In this document: in pieces, positions 49,212 through 58,444 of the stretch
Position numbering within the stretch: position 1 is the first letter of the stretch
Layout: each line of letters opens with the position of its first letter
Assembly (NCBI RefSeq): GCF_030411955.1
Contig: NZ_JASNRA010000001.1
Span: forward strand, 490,255-554,254
Source of the DNA: Massilia sp. YIM B02443
Lineage (GTDB): Bacteria; Pseudomonadota; Gammaproteobacteria; Burkholderiales; Burkholderiaceae_D
DNA: 64,000 bases
Reading direction: 5' to 3'
Position numbers and translations under genes: made by a program
The notes under the pieces: generated by a model
What the model was told of the DNA's origin: nothing
What the model saw: only the letters and a program-made list of their open reading frames with translations
Databases searched by the model: none

Positions 49212-50803
49212 GCGGCCAGCCGCATCGCGTCGCTACGCACGGTGCGCGCTTCGAGCTGGAACACCGCCAGCGCCTGCGCCACGTCGTCGGCCTGGCGCGC
49301 CAGCGTGGCGGCCGCCGCGGCGGCTTCTTCGACCAGCGCCGCGTTCTGCTGGGTGATCGCGTCGAGCTGGTTCACGGCGCCGTTGACCTGGCCCAGGCCG
49401 CCCGACTGCTCGCGCGTGGCGGTCGCGATCTCGCCCATCACGCGGGTGACGTCGCCCACCGCGCCCACCACTTCGCCGATCGCGGCGCCGGCGGCGGCGC
49501 TCAGGCGGCTGCCGCTGTCGACGTTGGCGATCGAGGCGTCGATCAGGGTCTTGATCTCTTTCGCCGCCGCCGCGCTGCGCTGGGCCAGGGTGCGCACCTC
49601 GCCCGCCACCACCGCGAAGCCGCGTCCCTGTTCGCCGGCGCGCGCCGCTTCCACCGCCGCGTTCAGGGCCAGGATATTGGTCTGGAAGGCGATGCCGTCG
49701 ATCATGCCGACGATGTCGAGCACCTTGTGCGACGAGGCGCTGATCGCGTCCATCGTGCTCACCACTTCCGCTACCCGGCGCTGGCCGCTGCCGGCCACCG
49801 TCGCCGCGCGCGCCGCCAGCGCACTGGCCGAGCCGACGCTGTCGGCACTATGGCCGACGTTGCGGGTGAGCTGCTCCATGCTGGCCGCAGTCTCCTGCAG
49901 GCTGGACGCCTGGGACTCGGTGCGGCCCGACAGGTCCAGGTTGCCGCTTGCGATCTCGCCGGTGGCGTGGCGGATCTCGTCGAAATTGGCGCGCACGTCG
50001 CCGATCACGCTGAACAGGTTCACCGCCGACTGGCGCAGCGCGGCCACCAGCTGGCCCATCTCGTCGTCGCGCCGCGGCACGATGCGGCAGGTCAGGTCGC
50101 CGCCGGCCAGGCGGCGCGCGAACACACTCGCTTCGGCGAGTGGCGCCAGCACGTTGCGGCGCAGGCTGGACCACAAGGCCAGCACCAGCGCCAGACAGGC
50201 GAGCAGCGACAGCTGGGTCCATGCTGGCAGGCCGGCCTGCCAGCAGGCCAGCGTCACCGCCGCCAGCAGCGCGCTGGTCGCGCCCATGCCGCCATTGATT
50301 TGTGCCCGCAGCGGCAGGCGCCGCAGCGCGGCCACGCGCCCGGCCAGGCCGCCACGCTCGACGCGGCCGTTGCGCAACACCAGGCCGCGCGGATTGCCGG
50401 CCTTGAATTCGGCGTACAGCGCCGCCGCCTCGCGCACCTGCTCGCGCGTCGGCCGCGTGCGCACCGACATGAAGCCGGCCGGGCGCCCGTCCTCGATCAC
50501 CGGCGTGACGTTGGCGTACACCCAGTAATGGTCGCCGTTCTTGCAGCGGTTCTTGACCATGCCGCTCCACGGCAAGCCGGCGCGGATCGACTGCCACATG
50601 TCGGCGAAGGCCTCCACCGGCATGTCCGGATGGCGCACGATGTTCTGCGGCGCGCCGCGCAGTTCTTCTTCGCTGAAGCCGCTGATCTGCACGAAGTAGG
50701 GATTCGCGTAGCGGATATTGCCCTGCAAATCGGTGGTCGAAACGATGGTCTTGCCCTCGGCGAGCAGGACTTCGTTGGCGGTGACGGGAGTGTTGAGGCG
50801 CAT
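49208..50803 (-). CDS. Methyl-accepting chemotaxis protein with N-terminal PAS domain (Aer-like)
   Basis: A 531-residue chemoreceptor. A PAS domain comes first (residues about 10-125, [25 protein letters not shown] and [19 protein letters not shown]), as in the redox sensor Aer, then two close hydrophobic segments (about 175-215), HAMP ([19 protein letters not shown]) and the signalling hairpin with the tip [25 protein letters not shown]. There is no periplasmic sensor. It probably reports cell energy or redox state to CheA/CheW. No CheR-type C-terminal pentapeptide is seen. Its stop codon lies in the palindrome. Confidence 0.93.
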   Translation of the reverse strand: MRLNTPVTANEVLLAEGKTIVSTTDLQGNIRYANPYFVQISGFSEEELRGAPQNIVRHPDMPVEAFADMWQSIRAGLPWSGMVKNRCKNGDHYWVYANVTPVIEDGRPAGFMSVRTRPTREQVREAAALYAEFKAGNPRGLVLRNGRVERGGLAGRVAALRRLPLRAQINGGMGATSALLAAVTLACWQAGLPAWTQLSLLACLALVLALWSSLRRNVLAPLAEASVFARRLAGGDLTCRIVPRRDDEMGQLVAALRQSAVNLFSVIGDVRANFDEIRHATGEIASGNLDLSGRTESQASSLQETAASMEQLTRNVGHSADSVGSASALAARAATVAGSGQRRVAEVVSTMDAISASSHKVLDIVGMIDGIAFQTNILALNAAVEAARAGEQGRGFAVVAGEVRTLAQRSAAAAKEIKTLIDASIANVDSGSRLSAAAGAAIGEVVGAVGDVTRVMGEIATATREQSGGLGQVNGAVNQLDAITQQNAALVEEAAAAAATLARQADDVAQALAVFQLEARTVRSDAMRLAA

Positions 50804-51011
50804 CGGGTTCCTTTCGTCGCGGACGAACAGGGTTGCAGGCGGGGCGGCACGCCAGGACCGACAGCGGCGCCAGGCGTACGAAAGGAACCGGAACAGGTTC
50901 TGGCGCAGTATAACGACAGTGTTGCGAACAGGAAACGATTTTGACCCGATAACTCGGCAAACTCAGCAGAAATACAACGCAAGCTTGCCAAGGTGATAAG
51001 GCCGGGGATCG

Positions 51012-53345
51012 TCAGTCCAGCCGTATCCGCACGTGATACTGGCCGGCGCCGGCCGCGCGTCCGCTCTCGGGATGCGAGGGAATCACCGACACGTAGTAGA
51101 CGCCCGCTGCGAGCGGCGCGGCCGGCTGCAGTGCGATGGATGCCGACTCGCCGGCGCCGAGGACGCGCGCCGGCAGGACGGTTTCGCCGAGCTCCGCGCC
51201 GCGTTCGTCGCTGATCACCAGCAGCGGCGCAACGGGACGCGAGGTTGCCGCTGCATGGTTGGTCAGCGTGGCCTCGATCGTCAGCCGTCCCGTGCCCGGG
51301 CGCACGCGCACGCCGTTGACGGCGACGGCGCCGACTTCGGCCACCAGCTGCGCGCCGCGTAGTGTGCGTTCGCCGCCGTACGGCGCCAGCGCGATGCCGT
51401 CCGGCGTCAACGCCGGCGCCGTTGCCGCCTGCGCGTTGGCGCGCAGGAAGGACGCGAACTGGGCGCGCGTCTTGTCCAGCAGCGCGCCATCATCATCCTG
51501 CATGCGGTCGACCGCCATGCCGTCGCCGATCGTGTACAGCCGGTCCTGGGCCAGGTAGGCGGTGCCGGACACGAAGTCGCTCAGCTCCGTCTTGGTCTGC
51601 TTGAGCGGCAGCGCGTGCAGGTTGCGGAACGACGGCTCGGTATCCAGGCCGGCGCCGAGCCAGGTCACCTGGGCCGGGGTCTTGACGCCGTGATGGTTGG
51701 CCAGGTAGGCCAGCAGCGACGGCGCCAGGTCGAACTGCGACGACACCGACTTGATCGCGCGCGGCGCCTTCAGGCGCGGCGAGTACATGATCAGCGGCAC
51801 GTGATAACGCTCGAGGCGGGTCTGCATCGGCAGCTCGGGCAGGCGGTGGTCGCCCGTGATGACGAAGATGGTGTCGGCGTAGCCGGGCAGCGAGCTGGCC
51901 TGCTCGAAGAACATGCGCAGGGCGTCGTCCAGGTACAGGATGCTGGCGAAGATGTCGCGCTGCTCGCGGTAGACCGGCGCCAGTCCCAGTCCCAGCCCCA
52001 GTCCCAGTTCGGCCGCGCGCCGCTCGACCCGCGCGCGGTAGGCGGGCAGGCCGGGGAAGGTGAACGGATTGTGCATGCCGCTGGTCTGCACGATGGTGAG
52101 CGATGGGCCGGCGCCAAGCCCGCGTTCGCGTTCGAGCACCAGGCGCATCAGGTCGCGGTCGCCGTAGCCCCACTCATTGGCGCGTTCGTACGGCGCGCCG
52201 AAATCGCGCTCGCCGACGATGCTGTCCACGCCCATCGCGCGCAGCGCCTGGGCTTCGTTGTCGAACTCCACGTTCGAGCCGCTGTAGAAACGCGTGGCGT
52301 AGCCCTGCGCCTTCAATACCGAGGGCAGCGCGGCGTGGCGCGGAATGCGCTCGCCCAGCGCGGCCAGGCCGTTTTCTCCGAACGGCAGCGAGCCGAACAC
52401 CGAAGTCAGCACGCCGAAGGTGCGCCCTTGCGGCGCCAGGAAGTTCTCGAAGTACAGGCTGCGTCCGGCCAGCTCGTCGAGGAAGGGCGTGAAGCTGCCC
52501 AGGCGCGCGCCGGGACCGGAGAAGGTGCGGCCCAGGCCTTCGACGATGATGAACACCAGCTTCGGACGCGTGCCGGCGCCGGGCTGGAACAGTGGACCGA
52601 GCGTGTCGGGCGTGCGCTCGGGGCGCAGGAAAGGGTAGCGTGGATCGCGGCCTTGCCACGGCGCGCGGCCCGAGGCCTGCGCCGCCTGCGTGGCGTTGAC
52701 CCCGGCGCCGGCCAGCCAGTGCGCACTGCGGTCGGCGAACCAGGCGCTCTTGTTGACGATGAAGTCGCGCTCGGCGTCGCTGCGCACCACGGCTGGCGCG
52801 AAGTGCCCCGGCAGCAGGGCGAAGGCGAGCACGCTGGCCGGCAGCGCCGCCAGCACGCCGCGCCGGCCGGCGCGCGGCCAGCCGAGACGTTCGATCAGCA
52901 GCAGCAGGGTCCACAGCACGATCAGGGCCAGCACCAGTGCGCCCGCGAGCAGGAATCCGGGCGCCGTGGCGCCGGCCACCGTGGTGTCGATCTCGGCGAA
53001 CGAATACGCGAACAGGTCGGCGCCGAGCGGCACGCCGGCGCTCCAGTGGTAGTGCAGCAGCGCCGCGTGCGCGCACAGCAGCGCGCTCCAGCACAGGCCG
53101 AGCAGCACGGTGCGCACGCGGCGCGACGTGGTCAAGGCCAGCGGCAGCGCCGTCAGCAGGATCAGGAAGGCGTAGCGCAGCAGCGCCAGCGCATCGTTGC
53201 CGATGGCGGCGCCGAACAGCGTCGATTGCGGCAGGCCGATGTCGGCGGCGTGCAGGCTTTCGGCGCCGCGCAGGCATAGCCAGGCGGCGACCAGCGCCGG
53301 CAGCGCCGCCAGGGCATGTGCCATTGCGTCGCCGACACGGCGCAT
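51012..53345 (-). CDS. LTA-synthase-like membrane sulfatase
   Basis: A 777-residue protein. The N-terminal half contains about five membrane helices, for example ALVAAWLCLRGAE, LLRYAFLILLTALPLAL and LLAGALVLALIVLWTLLLLIE. The soluble alkaline-phosphatase-fold domain has IIVEGLGRTFSGPGARLGSFTPFLDELAG, a probable nucleophile Thr in QGRTFGVLTSVFG and metal ligands in VITGDHRLPE. Relatives transfer phosphoglycerol or phosphoethanolamine groups to envelope glycans. A C-terminal beta domain of about 130 residues is extra. ATG 53345 with AGGG upstream is chosen; the gene starts 9 bp after the YaiO-like stop. Confidence 0.85.
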   Translation of the reverse strand: MRRVGDAMAHALAALPALVAAWLCLRGAESLHAADIGLPQSTLFGAAIGNDALALLRYAFLILLTALPLALTTSRRVRTVLLGLCWSALLCAHAALLHYHWSAGVPLGADLFAYSFAEIDTTVAGATAPGFLLAGALVLALIVLWTLLLLIERLGWPRAGRRGVLAALPASVLAFALLPGHFAPAVVRSDAERDFIVNKSAWFADRSAHWLAGAGVNATQAAQASGRAPWQGRDPRYPFLRPERTPDTLGPLFQPGAGTRPKLVFIIVEGLGRTFSGPGARLGSFTPFLDELAGRSLYFENFLAPQGRTFGVLTSVFGSLPFGENGLAALGERIPRHAALPSVLKAQGYATRFYSGSNVEFDNEAQALRAMGVDSIVGERDFGAPYERANEWGYGDRDLMRLVLERERGLGAGPSLTIVQTSGMHNPFTFPGLPAYRARVERRAAELGLGLGLGLAPVYREQRDIFASILYLDDALRMFFEQASSLPGYADTIFVITGDHRLPELPMQTRLERYHVPLIMYSPRLKAPRAIKSVSSQFDLAPSLLAYLANHHGVKTPAQVTWLGAGLDTEPSFRNLHALPLKQTKTELSDFVSGTAYLAQDRLYTIGDGMAVDRMQDDDGALLDKTRAQFASFLRANAQAATAPALTPDGIALAPYGGERTLRGAQLVAEVGAVAVNGVRVRPGTGRLTIEATLTNHAAATSRPVAPLLVISDERGAELGETVLPARVLGAGESASIALQPAAPLAAGVYYVSVIPSHPESGRAAGAGQYHVRIRLD

Positions 53346-53353
53346 GACGCCCT

Positions 53354-54526
53354 TCACCACCGGCGATACAGCGCCAACGACACGCCGCGTTCGCGTGCTC
53401 CAGCGCTGCCTTCGCGCGTGAAGCTGGCGCCAAGGCGCGCGCCCCAGTCGCGCGTGAAGTAGTGCTGCACCTCGATGCCGCCGCCGCCCGAGCGGGTGCG
53501 TCCGCCGCTCAGCGACAGCGCGTCGTCGCTGCGGCCGCGGTTGATGCGCAGCTCGGCGTAGCTGTCGGCGTCGCCGCGGTAGTACCAGCGGCCCAGCAGC
53601 CGGTCGCCCGAGGCGTGCGAACCCTCGGACACGATGTTCTGGTGGCGCAGCTGCACGTAGAAGTTGCCGACGTAGCGCGCCAGGCCGACGCCGTAGATGT
53701 TCACGCGCCCGTCGAAGCCGAGCACGTCGTCGCTGAGCGAGAGTTCCCAGCCGCGTCCCAGCGCCTGGTACAGATCGACGCGGCCGGCATTGGCCGGGAA
53801 CAGGCGCGCGCCGGGCGCCTTCTGGTAGCGCAGGTTGGCGTAGGCGCCGCGCCACAGGTCGACGTAGGCGTCCAGCGCCCAGGCGTGGCCGGTGCGCTCG
53901 AAGCGGTGCGCGCGCAGGGTCTCGAAGGCGAGCGAGCCGCCGCGCATGTAGTGGCGCACGGCGAGCGTTTGCTCGTTCCAGCGCGGGGTGTCGCCGACGT
54001 CGAGCCAGTTCGAAGACAGGCTGGCCAGCCAGCTGTAGCCGGCGGCGATGGTGGCGTCCGGGCTGGCGGCGCGCGGCGCCGGCGTTGGCTCTATCAGTGG
54101 CGCGTCGTCTGTTTTCTCGCCTTGCACGGCGGCCCGCGCCGCGCGATGCGCCGGTTCGTCCGGCTGCAGCGCGATCAGGCGGTCGTAGGCGGCGAGCGCC
54201 TGCTCCGGACGTCCGCTCCAGCGATACAGGTCCGCCAGCGCGGCCCAGACGTCCGGATAGTCGGGCGCGGCCCGCGCCGCCGCAGTCAGGTCGGCTTCGG
54301 CCTCGGGCCAGCGTTCCAGGCGCGAGAACACGACGCCGCGTCCCAGCAGCACGTCGGCATTGCCGGGCGAGCGCGCCAGCAGCGCGCCGTATTCGGCCAG
54401 CGCCAGTTCGGGCTGGCCGCCGTTGGCGTGTTCGCGCGCGCGCGCATAGGCGGCGTCGAACGAGATGCCGGCGTCGGCTTGCTGCACAGTGGTGCTGGCG
54501 GGAGGCTGCTGGAAATCGACGAACAT
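53354..54526 (-). CDS. TPR plus YaiO-type outer-membrane beta-barrel protein
   Basis: A 390-residue protein. TPR repeats are at about residues 20-125 (YARAREHANGGQPELALAEYGALL, RLERWPEAEADLTAAARAAP, LYRWSGRPEQALAAYDRLIALQPDEP). A beta-rich YaiO-like domain follows from about 155 to the end, with aromatic-girdle strands (YSWLASLSSNWLDVG, NFYVQLRHQNIV, ending LALYRRW). The final Trp suits barrel assembly. No signal peptide precedes MFVDFQQPPASTT, which is odd for a barrel and suggests a lost or mis-placed 5' end. It is likely cotranscribed with the sulfatase gene. Confidence 0.75.
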   Translation of the reverse strand: MFVDFQQPPASTTVQQADAGISFDAAYARAREHANGGQPELALAEYGALLARSPGNADVLLGRGVVFSRLERWPEAEADLTAAARAAPDYPDVWAALADLYRWSGRPEQALAAYDRLIALQPDEPAHRAARAAVQGEKTDDAPLIEPTPAPRAASPDATIAAGYSWLASLSSNWLDVGDTPRWNEQTLAVRHYMRGGSLAFETLRAHRFERTGHAWALDAYVDLWRGAYANLRYQKAPGARLFPANAGRVDLYQALGRGWELSLSDDVLGFDGRVNIYGVGLARYVGNFYVQLRHQNIVSEGSHASGDRLLGRWYYRGDADSYAELRINRGRSDDALSLSGGRTRSGGGGIEVQHYFTRDWGARLGASFTREGSAGARERGVSLALYRRW

Positions 54527-54722
54527 GGACGCGTTGACTAAAGGTAATGACGGCACTCTGCCGCAGGGCCCGTTACGCGTCAAGCATAGCGCACCGCCGC
54601 GGTGCACGGCGTCGCGCAGCCGAAGCCCAAGCGCGCCTTCAGCGGCGGCGCGGCCGGTGGTATGCTGTGCATCGGCTTGCCGCAACGGCAAGCGCAGGGT
54701 AATCGATCGGAACAGGAGAATG

Positions 54723-55775
54723 ATGGACAAGGGCAGCCGGGGCCAGGGCAATAGCGGGGGCAGAAGCAGGGGCAGGGGAACGGGACGCGCGACGCTCGAG
54801 GAAGTGGCGGGACTGGCCGGCGTGTCGATCATGACCGCATCGCGCGCGCTGAGCCAGCCGCAGATGGTGTCGGACGCCACCCGCGCCAAGGTCGAGCAGG
54901 CCGTGGCGCAGCTGGGTTACGTGCCGAACCGCGCGGCGCGCGCGCTGGCCTCGAGCCAGTCGCACGTGATCGCGGTGCTGGTGCCGTCGCTGTCGAACGC
55001 CGTGTTCACCGCGGTGCTGGAGGGCATCCACGATGCGGTGGGGCCGGGCCAGTACCAGCTCCTGATCGGCAACACCCATTATTCGGAAGCCGAAGAAGAA
55101 AAGCTGCTGCGCACCTACCTGCAATCGAACCCGGACGGCATCCTGCTCTCGAGCCTGGCGCACAGCCCGGCCGTGACGGCGATGCTGGCGGCGTCGAACG
55201 TGCCGGCGGTGTCGATGATGGACCTGTCGGACGACCCCGGCGTGCTGTCGGTCGGCTTCTCGCAGCTCGACGCCGGCATGGCCATGACGCGCCACCTGGT
55301 CAAGCGCGGCTACCGCCGCATCGGTTTCATCGGCGCCCAGCTCGACGAACGCACGCTGCGCCGCGCCGACGGCTACCGCCAGGCGATGCGCGAGGCCGGC
55401 CTGTACGACGCCGCGCTGGAACTGATGGTGCCCGATCCGTCGACCATCGCCCTCGGCGCCGACCTCATGAAACGCATGATGGAGCAGGCGCCCGACTGCG
55501 ACGCCGTATTCTGCTGCAACGACGACCTGGCGCACGGCGCGGTCTATCACTGCCAGCGCCACGCCATCCGCATCCCGCAGGACGTGGCCGTGTGCGGCTT
55601 CAACGACTTGCCGGCGTCGGCCTGGATGATGCCCTCGCTGACCACGATCGGCACGCCGCGCTACCGGATCGGCTTCGAAGCGGCCTCGCTGCTGCTGCAG
55701 CTGATCAAGGGCAAGGAGCCGGAACAGCGCCGCATCGACCTCGGCTTCTCGCTGCAGGAGCGCGAGAGCGCCTGA
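54723..55775 (+). CDS. LacI-family regulator of the gluconate (GntR) type
   Basis: A 350-residue repressor. A Gly/Arg-rich N terminus of about 20 residues precedes the helix-turn-helix (ATLEEVAGLAGVSIMTASRAL) and hinge (LGYVPNRAARALAS). The effector domain (about 75-350) has VLVPSLSNAVFTAVLEGIHDA, MTRHLVKRGYRRIGFIGAQLDERTL and VAVCGFNDLPASAWMMPSLTTI. It resembles E. coli GntR and lies directly before gluconokinase. ATG 54723 is preferred over the adjoining ATG 54720 because of the AGGAGA spacing. A matching operator is found before gntK and before the symporter operon. Confidence 0.9.
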   Translation: MDKGSRGQGNSGGRSRGRGTGRATLEEVAGLAGVSIMTASRALSQPQMVSDATRAKVEQAVAQLGYVPNRAARALASSQSHVIAVLVPSLSNAVFTAVLEGIHDAVGPGQYQLLIGNTHYSEAEEEKLLRTYLQSNPDGILLSSLAHSPAVTAMLAASNVPAVSMMDLSDDPGVLSVGFSQLDAGMAMTRHLVKRGYRRIGFIGAQLDERTLRRADGYRQAMREAGLYDAALELMVPDPSTIALGADLMKRMMEQAPDCDAVFCCNDDLAHGAVYHCQRHAIRIPQDVAVCGFNDLPASAWMMPSLTTIGTPRYRIGFEAASLLLQLIKGKEPEQRRIDLGFSLQERESA

Positions 55776-55869
55776 GCGGCGTTTCTTCGCCCTCCCTCCC
55801 GTTCCTGCCCCCGGGAACACGTCCGCTTGCGCTTTACATTCACGCCCAAGGCGCTACAATCGATGGTTT

Positions 55870-55883
55870 TGTTAGCGCTATCA
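55870..55883. promoter_or_regulatory. LacI-family operator before gluconokinase
   Basis: TGTTAGCGCTATCA is an imperfect dyad 14 bp before the gntK ATG. Its reverse-complement relative (TGTTAGCGTTATCA) lies at 62259 and differs in one base. Confidence 0.7.
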
Positions 55884-55897
55884 GGCAGGAATACATC

Positions 55898-56416
55898 ATG
55901 GCAACGGATCAGCACGATTCACATGCCGCCGTCACCTGGGTGGTGATGGGCGTCAGCGGTTGCGGCAAGAGCCAGATCGGCGCGCGCCTGGCGGCCCGGC
56001 TCGGGGTGCCCTTCATCGAAGGCGACGCCTTTCACAGTGCGGCGAATGTCGACAAGATGGCGGCCGGGATCCCGCTCACCGACGATGACCGGCGCGACTG
56101 GCTGCTGGCGCTGCGCGACCAGATCGCGGCGCATGCGGCGGGCGGCGTGGTGCTGGGCTGCTCGTCGCTCAAGCGCGCCTATCGCGACGTTCTGCGCAGC
56201 GGCGGCGGCGAGGTGCGCTTCGCCCACCTGGCCGGCAGCCGCGCGCTGCTGGCCGAGCGCATGCACAACCGGCCCGGCCACTACATGCCGGTGTCGCTGC
56301 TCGACAGCCAGCTGGCCACGCTCGAGCCGCTGGAGGCGGACGAGGCGGGCGTGACGCTCGATATCCGCGAGACGCCGGAGCAACTGGTCGAACGCATCCT
56401 GGCCGCGACGCGCTGA
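55898..56416 (+). CDS. gntK: Gluconokinase
   Basis: A 172-residue kinase making 6-phosphogluconate from gluconate and ATP. Walker A is GVSGCGKSQIGARLA at about residue 18-32. The family blocks FIEGDAFHSAANVDKMAAGIPLTDDDR, LGCSSLKRAYRDVLR, RMHNRPGHYMPVSLLDSQLATLEPLE are all present. It is separated by 122 bp from the GntR-like gene and preceded by its operator. With the GH94 gene nearby, its substrate could come from the phosphorolysis of cellobionate. Confidence 0.95.
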   Translation: MATDQHDSHAAVTWVVMGVSGCGKSQIGARLAARLGVPFIEGDAFHSAANVDKMAAGIPLTDDDRRDWLLALRDQIAAHAAGGVVLGCSSLKRAYRDVLRSGGGEVRFAHLAGSRALLAERMHNRPGHYMPVSLLDSQLATLEPLEADEAGVTLDIRETPEQLVERILAATR

Positions 56417-56545
56417 CCGGTTCATTTGCGCTGCAAGGCGCCGGCACGCCTGCTTTTGCCGGATTCATGCAGGTGGGGTAACGCCACACGCCGTTCTCGT
56501 CCGTTTGACGCCTTCGTCAAATCGGACTATATTTTTCATCAATGA

Positions 56546-56561
56546 TTGGAAAGGTTTCCAA
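56546..56561. promoter_or_regulatory. Perfect dyad before the GH16 gene (candidate operator)
   Basis: TTGGAAA-GG-TTTCCAA is a perfect inverted repeat 96 bp before the GH16 start, just downstream of a TATATTTTT stretch. It has LacI-like symmetry but a different sequence from the gluconate-type operator. Confidence 0.55.
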
Positions 56562-56657
56562 CTCCAGTTTTCGCACGATTCATTCGAGACCAACCGCCAA
56601 GTTGGCGCAACGTGGCATTTGCCACATTTCTTTGAAGTGAGAAAAAGAGGAGCCAAA

Positions 56658-58442
56658 GTGAACCACCATCATTCGACGCAGCGCTCGAAGCGCACACCGA
56701 TCCAACTGCTGGCCGCCGGCCTGCTGCTCGCCGCCAGCGCGCAGGCCCCGGCCAGCGTCACCAACCCGCAGATCGGCCAGCTGCTGTGGTCCGAGGAATT
56801 CAACGGCAACGGCGTCAACACCGGCACCTGGAACCTGCAGGACGGCAACGGCTGCCAGATCGGCCTGTGCGGCTATGGCAACGCCGAGCTGCAGTACTAC
56901 AGCCCGAACAACGCCTCGATCGTCAACGTGCCGTTCGAGTCGGGCACGCGCGCGCTGGCGATCCAGGCGCGCAGCCAGAGCGTCGGCAGCAACGTGTTCA
57001 CCTCGGCGCGGCTGGACACGCGCGGCAAGGTGCAGGTGCAGTACGGGATGATCGAGTTCCGCATCGCCACGCCGAACCTGGGCACCGGCTTGTGGCCGGC
57101 GGCCTGGCTGCTCGGCACCAGTTCGCAGACCTGGCCGCGCAACGGCGAGATCGACGTGATGGAGATGGGCCACAAGGCGGTCGAACGGGCCAAGGGCAAT
57201 GCGCCGTCGTCGAACCACTTCGTCGGCTCCAACGTGATCACCTGGCAGCAGGCCGCCTGCGTGCCGGGCAACGAGAGCTGCGCCGCGTCGACCGCGTGGC
57301 AGACCAAGAACTGGTACGTGCCCGCCAACTCGCTGGCCAACCGCTTCGTCACCTACCGCTTCTATTGGGACGAGAGCCAGATGCGCTTTACCACCGTGGA
57401 CAACGGCGTCGAGCGCAATATGTACGATGCGCCGCTGCCGGTGAACTCGAGCGCGCTGCAGGCGCCGTTCTACCTGCTGCTGAACATGGCGGTGGGCGGC
57501 AACTTCACCGACGCCGCCAGCCCGGGCCAGGTGACGGCGCCGCTGCCGGGCACCATGTACGTCGACTACGTGCGCGTCTATCAGCTCGACGGCAAGGGCC
57601 AGGTCAAGCTGGGCAACCAGACCGTGCCCGAGGTAAGCGGCAAGTTCGGCGTGTTCACCGATAACACCGCCGTCAACGCGAAGCTGGTGGCCGGCACCAG
57701 TTCCGACATCTTCCTGTGGAATACCGCGTCCAGCGGCGCCGGCAACACCGCGCCGTACGAAGGATCGAATGTGATCGCGTGGAGCTACAACACCCCCGGC
57801 CAGTGGTTCGGCGGCGGCATCCAGGCGCGCCAGGCGCGTGACCTGAGCAACTACCGCGCCAACGGCACGGTCAGGTTCCGCATCAAGATCCCGGCCAACG
57901 TGGGCTTCCGCATCGGCGTGGGCGACACCTACACCAACCAGAACTGGGTCAACTTCCCGGCCAATACCACCGCCTATGGCTTGAGCCGCAACGGGCAGTG
58001 GGCGCAGGCCTCGATCCCGGTGTCGACCCTGCTCGGACCGCTGGTGGCGGCGCAGTCGCTGAGCGACATCTTCATGATCTCGAGCATCGACGGCAGTCTG
58101 CCGGGCAGCGCCTTCCAGTTCGCGATCGACGACATCGTGTGGGAATCGGGCGGTGGCGGCACCACCACGCCGCCGCCGGTGACCTCAGGCCCGACCTCGG
58201 CGACGCAGACCTCGAGCACCATGCTGCAGTTTGCGACCACCACCGGCGGCTGGGCCGACGTGCACTACACGGTCAACAACGGGGCCCAGCAGAACGTGCG
58301 GATGCAGCTCAATGGCAGCACCAACACGTACACGGCGGGCGGCTTGAAGAGTGGCGACGTGGTGCGCTACTGGTTCACCTACTGGGACGCGCAGCGTAAC
58401 TTCGCGGTGGACACGACGCAGCAGACCTATACGATGCAGTAA
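56658..58442 (+). CDS. Secreted GH16 beta-1,3-glucanase with carbohydrate-binding modules
   Basis: A 594-residue extracellular enzyme. After the signal peptide (about 30 residues, HSTQRSKRTPIQLLAAGLLL) comes a GH16 domain (about 35-305) with the catalytic E-x-D-x-x-E in NGEIDVMEMG (Glu164, Asp166, Glu169). A middle beta domain (about 325-500, GVFTDNTAVNAKLVAGTSSD to QFAIDDIVWE) resembles a CBM-like galactose-binding fold. The C-terminal part (TTTGGWADVHYTVNNGAQ and VVRYWFTYWDAQ) matches CBM56, which binds beta-1,3-glucan. GTG 56658 follows AGAGGAG by 5 bases. It cuts laminarin-like polymers. Confidence 0.88.
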   Translation: MNHHHSTQRSKRTPIQLLAAGLLLAASAQAPASVTNPQIGQLLWSEEFNGNGVNTGTWNLQDGNGCQIGLCGYGNAELQYYSPNNASIVNVPFESGTRALAIQARSQSVGSNVFTSARLDTRGKVQVQYGMIEFRIATPNLGTGLWPAAWLLGTSSQTWPRNGEIDVMEMGHKAVERAKGNAPSSNHFVGSNVITWQQAACVPGNESCAASTAWQTKNWYVPANSLANRFVTYRFYWDESQMRFTTVDNGVERNMYDAPLPVNSSALQAPFYLLLNMAVGGNFTDAASPGQVTAPLPGTMYVDYVRVYQLDGKGQVKLGNQTVPEVSGKFGVFTDNTAVNAKLVAGTSSDIFLWNTASSGAGNTAPYEGSNVIAWSYNTPGQWFGGGIQARQARDLSNYRANGTVRFRIKIPANVGFRIGVGDTYTNQNWVNFPANTTAYGLSRNGQWAQASIPVSTLLGPLVAAQSLSDIFMISSIDGSLPGSAFQFAIDDIVWESGGGGTTTPPPVTSGPTSATQTSSTMLQFATTTGGWADVHYTVNNGAQQNVRMQLNGSTNTYTAGGLKSGDVVRYWFTYWDAQRNFAVDTTQQTYTMQ

Positions 58443-58444
58443 TC

